Source: JBMNSK01 sp050945155 (GTDB taxonomy: Bacteria > Actinomycetota > Coriobacteriia > Coriobacteriales > Eggerthellaceae). Taken from it: a DNA stretch of 27,365 nt. A program made the position numbers and the translations under genes. The stretch covers positions 1-27,365 of the forward strand of contig JBMNSK010000017.1 in assembly GCA_050945155.1 (NCBI GenBank), given 5' to 3'. Shown one piece after another: positions 23,816 through 27,365 of this stretch (position 1 is the stretch's first letter; each line of letters opens with the position of its first letter). The notes beneath the pieces are model-generated. The model saw only the letters and a program-made list of their open reading frames with translations. It did no database searches and was not told where the DNA came from.

Positions 23816-24589
23816 TTAAACGTCCAACCGAGAGGGTTTGTCGAAGCCGCCAAATTGTTCAAAGCCATGTTTGTCGATGGAAGCAATGAGGTCAGCCTGA
23901 CCTTCGGCAACAAGTTTTCCGTCGACCATGACATGAACACAGTCAACACTGAGGCGCTCTAGAATGCGCGTATTGTGCGTGATGATAAGCAGGGTGCCCT
24001 TGCCGCCTTGGTGGTAGGACTCCATACCTTGGGAGACAACGTTTAAGGCATCTACGTCAAGTCCAGAATCGGTTTCATCCATAATGGCAAGCTTTGGCTG
24101 GAGAAGCAGAAGTTGAAGCATCTCGACCTTCTTCTTTTCGCCTCCGGAAAAACCGACCCCTAAATCTCGCCTCAGATATTCACGGTCAAGATTCAGTTCG
24201 CTTGAAAGCTCGCGCACTCGGTTACGAAATTCCTTGTTCTTCATCTCCATGCCTTCACGCCCTGAGACAATGGCGCGCAGAAAGCTTGCGAGAGGAACAC
24301 CGGGAATTTCAACGGGAGCCTGAAAACTTAAGAACAAACCTTTAAGCGAGCGCTTATCGGGCTCAAGGTTGGTTATATCTTCCCCATCAAAAAGAATCCT
24401 TCCGCCCGTTACCCCATAGAGCGGGTTTCCCATGACGACATGGCCGAGAGTGCTTTTCCCCGCACCGTTTGGACCCATAAGAACATGAATCTCACCTTGG
24501 GGAACATCAAGGTTGACACCACGAAGAATCTCATTGTTCTCAGCACTTGCCGTCAGATCTTGTATGGAAAGCAATGCATCTTTTGTCAT
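23816..24589 (-). CDS. sufC: Fe-S assembly ATPase SufC
   Basis: This 257-residue ABC-type ATPase powers conformational change of the SufBCD complex. Motifs: Walker A GPNGAGKST (39-47), Q-loop Gln90, signature FSGGEKKK (147-154), Walker B LAIMDETDSGLD with Glu172, and H-loop His205. The Walker B context DETDSGLD is SufC-specific, which distinguishes it from transport ATPases. The frame extends to 24646, but I take ATG 24589, about 8 bases after an AGGA site and in line with the family length of about 250. It is the first gene of the suf operon, and the sufB ribosome site overlaps its end. Confidence 0.94.
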   Translation of the reverse strand: MTKDALLSIQDLTASAENNEILRGVNLDVPQGEIHVLMGPNGAGKSTLGHVVMGNPLYGVTGGRILFDGEDITNLEPDKRSLKGLFLSFQAPVEIPGVPLASFLRAIVSGREGMEMKNKEFRNRVRELSSELNLDREYLRRDLGVGFSGGEKKKVEMLQLLLLQPKLAIMDETDSGLDVDALNVVSQGMESYHQGGKGTLLIITHNTRILERLSVDCVHVMVDGKLVAEGQADLIASIDKHGFEQFGGFDKPSRLDV

Positions 24590-24626
24590 AGTTTTGTCCT
24601 GTCTCATTTCCTTATTGACTAGGTTA

Positions 24627-24654
24627 AAGATAGAAAGAAAAATCAATAAGTCAA
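24627..24654 (-). promoter_or_regulatory. Candidate promoter for the suf operon
   Basis: On minus, TTGACT (24649-24654) and TATCTT (24627-24632) lie 16 bases apart, about 40 bases before the sufC ATG. An inverted repeat CTTATTGA/TCAATAAG (24611-24618 and 24643-24650) flanks the -10 region. It is weaker than consensus, fitting a regulated promoter. Confidence 0.5.
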
Positions 24655-24662
24655 GTTATTTC

Positions 24663-24677
24663 CTAGTAATTTACTAG
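24663..24677. promoter_or_regulatory. Perfect palindrome, candidate Rrf2 operator
   Basis: CTAGTAATTTACTAG is a perfect 7+1+7 palindrome midway between the divergent suf operon and the Rrf2-family gene. It sits 8 bases upstream of the suf -35 element. Its geometry resembles the IscR type 1 site (GACTR-www-YAGTC) with different flanking bases. It is the natural operator candidate for the adjacent regulator. Confidence 0.6.
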
Positions 24678-24689
24678 AATTTTAATTAA

Positions 24690-24723
24690 TTGACACCACT
24701 TTTGTGAACTTTAGCTGTATAAT
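24690..24723 (+). promoter_or_regulatory. Possible promoter for the Rrf2 gene, wide spacing
   Basis: A perfect TTGACA (24690-24695) and a perfect TATAAT (24718-24723) face the Rrf2-family gene but are 22 bases apart, wider than sigma-70 favours. The -10 alone is convincing. The -35 may be a chance match or require an activator. Confidence 0.4.
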
Positions 24724-24750
24724 CTGCGGAAAAACAAAGGAGACTGGGCG

Positions 24751-25233
24751 ATGCTTGTTTCGACAAAAGGTAGATATGCCCTGCGCCTTGCCATTTACAT
24801 TGCAAGCTCTTCACCTGACGAACCTGTTGCACTTAAATCTGTTGCTCAAGCTGAAGACATTTCTATTAAGTATTCCGAACAATTGGCACGCGCTCTCGTA
24901 AAGGGCAATGTTTTAAAAAGCGTACGAGGATTTGGCGGTGGTTATACCCTCGCCCGCGATCCACGCCGTATTACTGCCGGAGATATCTTAAGGGCAGTAC
25001 AGGGAGAACATTCTGTTATCGGTTGTACCGGCTTAGACGGAGAATGCGAACGCATGCACGTTTGCTCAATTATTTCTTTTATGCGCGGTCTAGAGGCTGC
25101 GGTGATTGACTACGTTGATAGCGTAACGCTCTACCAACTGGTACAAGAACAGACGCTTGCGCACCTTTCTAAATTTTTCAAAGGTGACCAAGAATTGCAT
25201 GAGGAAGTGCCGGAGGCTAAACCTCAGGCCTAA
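24751..25233 (+). CDS. Rrf2/IscR-family Fe-S regulator of suf
   Basis: This 160-residue transcription regulator has an Rrf2 winged helix-turn-helix (about 1-85, ending KSVRGFGGGYTLARDP) and a cysteine cluster, Cys92, Cys99 and Cys105 (C-x6-C-x5-C). The first position coincides with Cys92 of E. coli IscR, whose three cysteines (C-x5-C-x5-C) hold a [2Fe-2S] cluster, so this protein probably senses Fe-S supply. It starts at ATG 24751, 8 bases after AAAGGAG. It is divergent from suf with a shared palindrome between, the usual layout for a regulator that controls its neighbour. The C-terminal 25 residues are acidic and Pro-rich and look unstructured. SufR or CymR-like roles are less likely. Confidence 0.87.
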   Translation: MLVSTKGRYALRLAIYIASSSPDEPVALKSVAQAEDISIKYSEQLARALVKGNVLKSVRGFGGGYTLARDPRRITAGDILRAVQGEHSVIGCTGLDGECERMHVCSIISFMRGLEAAVIDYVDSVTLYQLVQEQTLAHLSKFFKGDQELHEEVPEAKPQA

Positions 25234-25250
25234 TGATGGTAGTGCTTTGG

Positions 25251-27077
25251 CTATTCGCCGAGCTCTTCTGCCGCAGAAAGCCAGGTTTGTTCAAAGTCAG
25301 CAAGCGACGACTCGTAACCGTCAATTTCTTCCTGGATAGCCATAAGCGCTTCGAAATCTGTTTGGTCAGATTCCGCTAACCGTGTTTTCGCTTCATCGAT
25401 TTTCTTGCGCAGCGTTTCCATCTTACGTTCGCTTGATTCCATGCGCTTGCGCAGCTCACGAATACGTCCGCCGGAAAGATGCATGTCGCGCTTATCCTCT
25501 TTTTCATCTTTGGCTCGAGAAGCTTCTTTCTTGTGGTCGGGCGACGACACCTGGTTGGTTTGTTTTGCTTTTTCGCTTGCAGCTTCAAGCTCCAGGTATT
25601 CGTCGATGCCGCCAGGCAAATGCCGGAGCTTGCCATCAATAAGCGCAAACTGGTCATCAGTGGTGCGCTCCATGAGGTAGCGATCATGCGTCACCAAAAG
25701 AAGCGTACCCGGCCACCCGTCTAAGAGATCTTCGACAGCGGCAAGCATGTCGGTGTCCAGGTCATTTCCTGGTTCGTCGAGAATAAGCACGTTTGGCTCA
25801 TCGAGCAGAATAAGCATGAGCGCCAGGCGTCGTTTTTGCCCGCCGGATAGGTCAGAGACCGGTTCGCTCAAATCAGCTCGAGAAAATCCGAGACGTTCCA
25901 GAAGTTGCGCAGGTGTTTGTTCTTTGCCGTCGAGCATGATTCTGCGCTTATAGCGCCCAATCACAACACGCACGCGGTCGTCTCCAAACTTCTTGAGACC
26001 GTCGAGGTTTTGCGATAGCACTGCAAACCGCACAGTTTTTCCGATTTTTACCCGACCTGAATCGAGCGAAGCCTTGCCCTCTACGAGCTGTAAAAGAGTG
26101 GTTTTGCCTGCCCCGTTTTTGCCAACAATTCCGTAGCGGTCACCAGGACCGATAATCCAATTGAGGTCATCGATAACTTTATGACCATCAAAGCTTACGG
26201 TTGCATCCTCGATATCAACGACCTGTTTGCCAAGCCGCGCCATCGCCATTCTCTTAAGCTCAAGGGGGTTGCGTAAAGGAGGCACATCGGCAATAAGAGC
26301 TTGGGCGGCTGCCACATGAAACTTCGGTTTTGTCGCACGCGCGCGTGCACCACGAGAAAGCCATGCGAGTTCACGTCGAAGTTTGTTTTGACGCTTCTGT
26401 TCTGCGAGTTCAGCAAGTCGTTCACGCTCAACGCGTTGCATGATATAGGCTGAAAACCCTCCTTCGAAAGGCTCAACTCCGCCATCATGAACCTCCCACA
26501 TAGCAAGACAAACTTCGTCGAGAAACCACCGGTCATGCGTGACAACGAGGAGCGCACCATCTTCGGGCTTCCACCGTGTTTTCAGGTGGTTTGCAAGCCA
26601 AGTGATGCCCTTTAAGTCCAGGTGATTCGTCGGTTCATCGAGCATAAGCACGTCCCACGACCCTGCAAGCAATCGCGCAAGATCAACACGCCTGCGCTGC
26701 CCGCCAGATAAGGTGCCAATACGTGCACTCCAGTCAATATCTGATAAGAGTCCCGAAAAAATAGAACGGATACGCGCGTCGGAAGCCCATTCATATTCAG
26801 GTCGGTCACCCACAACTGACTCTTGTACCGTAGCTGTGTCACATAAGCTATCCGTTTGAGATAAAAGACCTACCTGCACGCCGCGCGTGCGCACTACCCG
26901 TCCCTCATTTGGTTCGAGCTTGCCAGCAAGCAGGGCAAGAAGTGTCGATTTTCCGTCGCCATTTCGTCCAACAATTCCAATGCGAGCACCGGTGTCGACA
27001 CCAAGAGAAATACTTCGAAAGACCTCTTTGGTTGGAAATTCAACACTGGCCTTTTCTGTACCAAGTAAAAACGCCAA
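25251..27077 (-). CDS. ABC-F family ATP-binding protein (Uup-like)
   Basis: This 608-residue soluble protein has two ABC domains and no transmembrane part, so it belongs to ABC-F, ribosome-associated ATPases. ABC1: GRNGDGKS (37-44), LSGGQ (123-127), DEPTNHLD (147-154). The P-site linker region is 215-290 with TKPKF at 249-253. ABC2: GKNGAGKT (319-326), LSGGQ (410-414), and DEPGNDLD (434-441), where Gly replaces the usual Thr. A C-terminal coiled coil (537-603) follows a charged linker, as in Uup, which binds DNA or ribosomes. Start is TTG 27077, five bases after the leuB stop, with GGGGAA in the leuB end as ribosome site. Antibiotic resistance cannot be inferred. The stop lies 17 bases from the end of the convergent Rrf2 gene. 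Confidence 0.9.
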   Translation of the reverse strand: MAFLLGTEKASVEFPTKEVFRSISLGVDTGARIGIVGRNGDGKSTLLALLAGKLEPNEGRVVRTRGVQVGLLSQTDSLCDTATVQESVVGDRPEYEWASDARIRSIFSGLLSDIDWSARIGTLSGGQRRRVDLARLLAGSWDVLMLDEPTNHLDLKGITWLANHLKTRWKPEDGALLVVTHDRWFLDEVCLAMWEVHDGGVEPFEGGFSAYIMQRVERERLAELAEQKRQNKLRRELAWLSRGARARATKPKFHVAAAQALIADVPPLRNPLELKRMAMARLGKQVVDIEDATVSFDGHKVIDDLNWIIGPGDRYGIVGKNGAGKTTLLQLVEGKASLDSGRVKIGKTVRFAVLSQNLDGLKKFGDDRVRVVIGRYKRRIMLDGKEQTPAQLLERLGFSRADLSEPVSDLSGGQKRRLALMLILLDEPNVLILDEPGNDLDTDMLAAVEDLLDGWPGTLLLVTHDRYLMERTTDDQFALIDGKLRHLPGGIDEYLELEAASEKAKQTNQVSSPDHKKEASRAKDEKEDKRDMHLSGGRIRELRKRMESSERKMETLRKKIDEAKTRLAESDQTDFEALMAIQEEIDGYESSLADFEQTWLSAAEELGE

Positions 27078-27082
27078 AGTTC

Positions 27083-27365
27083 CTAGTTCCCCAAATTCGA
27101 AACAACGAGGTCGCCCATCTGCTGTGTGCCCACGATATGGCTTTCATCGGTATCGTCCTCTTTAAGGTCGCCCGTGCGCCATCCAGCGGCAAGGACAGCA
27201 CGCACAGCATTTTCTACCTCACAAGCTGCTTCATCCACGCCAAAGCTGTAACGCAGCATAAGCGCTACTGAAAGAATCTGCGCAAGAGGATTGGCAATAC
27301 CTTTGCCCGCAATATCGGGAGCTGACCCGTGACTAGGCTCGTATAAGGAAACATCGTCACCTAAA
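27083..27365 (-). CDS. leuB: 3-isopropylmalate dehydrogenase, 5' part beyond window
   Basis: These are the C-terminal 93 residues or so of LeuB, which oxidises 3-isopropylmalate in leucine biosynthesis with NAD. The visible segment starts LGDDVSLYEPSHGSAPDIAGKGIANP. The EPSHGSAPDIAG block is the NAD-binding signature of beta-decarboxylating dehydrogenases, and LSVALMLRYSF follows as in LeuB. Isocitrate dehydrogenase is possible from the motif alone, but the spacing fits LeuB better. The frame runs off the window end, so the start is not seen. It is just upstream of the ABC-F gene and probably co-transcribed. Confidence 0.88.
   Translation of the reverse strand, partial: LGDDVSLYEPSHGSAPDIAGKGIANPLAQILSVALMLRYSFGVDEAACEVENAVRAVLAAGWRTGDLKEDDTDESHIVGTQQMGDLVVSNLGN

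Overview
The window looks like ordinary chromosome from a low-to-mid-GC, anaerobic or facultative bacterium, most plausibly an actinobacterium of the Coriobacteriia type. That placement is inferred from gene content: a SufCBDSU iron-sulfur operon next to an Rrf2 regulator, a class III (oxygen-sensitive) ribonucleotide reductase, a TlyA methyltransferase, a single long Rel protein, and a RecJ fused to a helicase. I cannot verify it without a database search. No tRNA, rRNA, CRISPR array, insertion sequence or phage gene was seen, and coding density is high.

Layout. 1-306: end of a CrcB/FluC fluoride channel. 443-4414 (minus): lysC-asd-tlyA-SDR operon. lysC carries a consensus ribosome binding site inside the gene that would start a separate beta subunit. 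4644-6863 (plus): a zinc-dependent phospholipase C-like protein and a TRIC-type membrane protein with a long coiled-coil tail, ending at a strong hairpin shared with the convergent genes. 6925-8640 (minus): DUF47 regulator and Pit phosphate transporter. 8808-15309 (minus): recJ-helicase fusion, rel and an MBL-fold hydrolase, with recJ and rel overlapping by 4 bp. 15539-19403: the anaerobic ribonucleotide reductase locus, with nrdD on minus and a TSCPD-domain protein plus nrdG on plus, divergent around a 397-bp control region. 19473-24589 (minus): sufC-B-D-S-U. 24751-25233 (plus): Rrf2/IscR-like regulator, divergent from suf. 25251-27365 (minus): an ABC-F ATPase behind the 3' end of leuB.

The most interesting parts: (1) the RNR locus. 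NrdD has a C-terminal glutaredoxin-like domain (CPNC) and a doubled active-site cysteine, suggesting a thiol-driven class III enzyme. A stand-alone TSCPD protein sits beside nrdG, and two palindromes exactly 32 bp apart, one matching the NrdR box, lie just upstream of a good sigma-70 promoter for nrdD. (2) The 1131-residue protein joining a complete RecJ exonuclease to a complete RecQ-like helicase core, translationally coupled to rel. (3) The internal lysC start. (4) The suf/Rrf2 divergent region with a perfect 15-bp palindrome. (5) The TRIC protein with a roughly 210-residue cytoplasmic tail.

How the genes work together: lysC and asd supply aspartate semialdehyde for lysine/diaminopimelate, threonine and methionine. 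Pit and DUF47 form a phosphate uptake pair. NrdD, NrdG and the TSCPD protein make dNTPs without oxygen, and NrdG needs the [4Fe-4S] clusters that the adjacent Suf system builds. All protein positions below come from reading the translations by eye.
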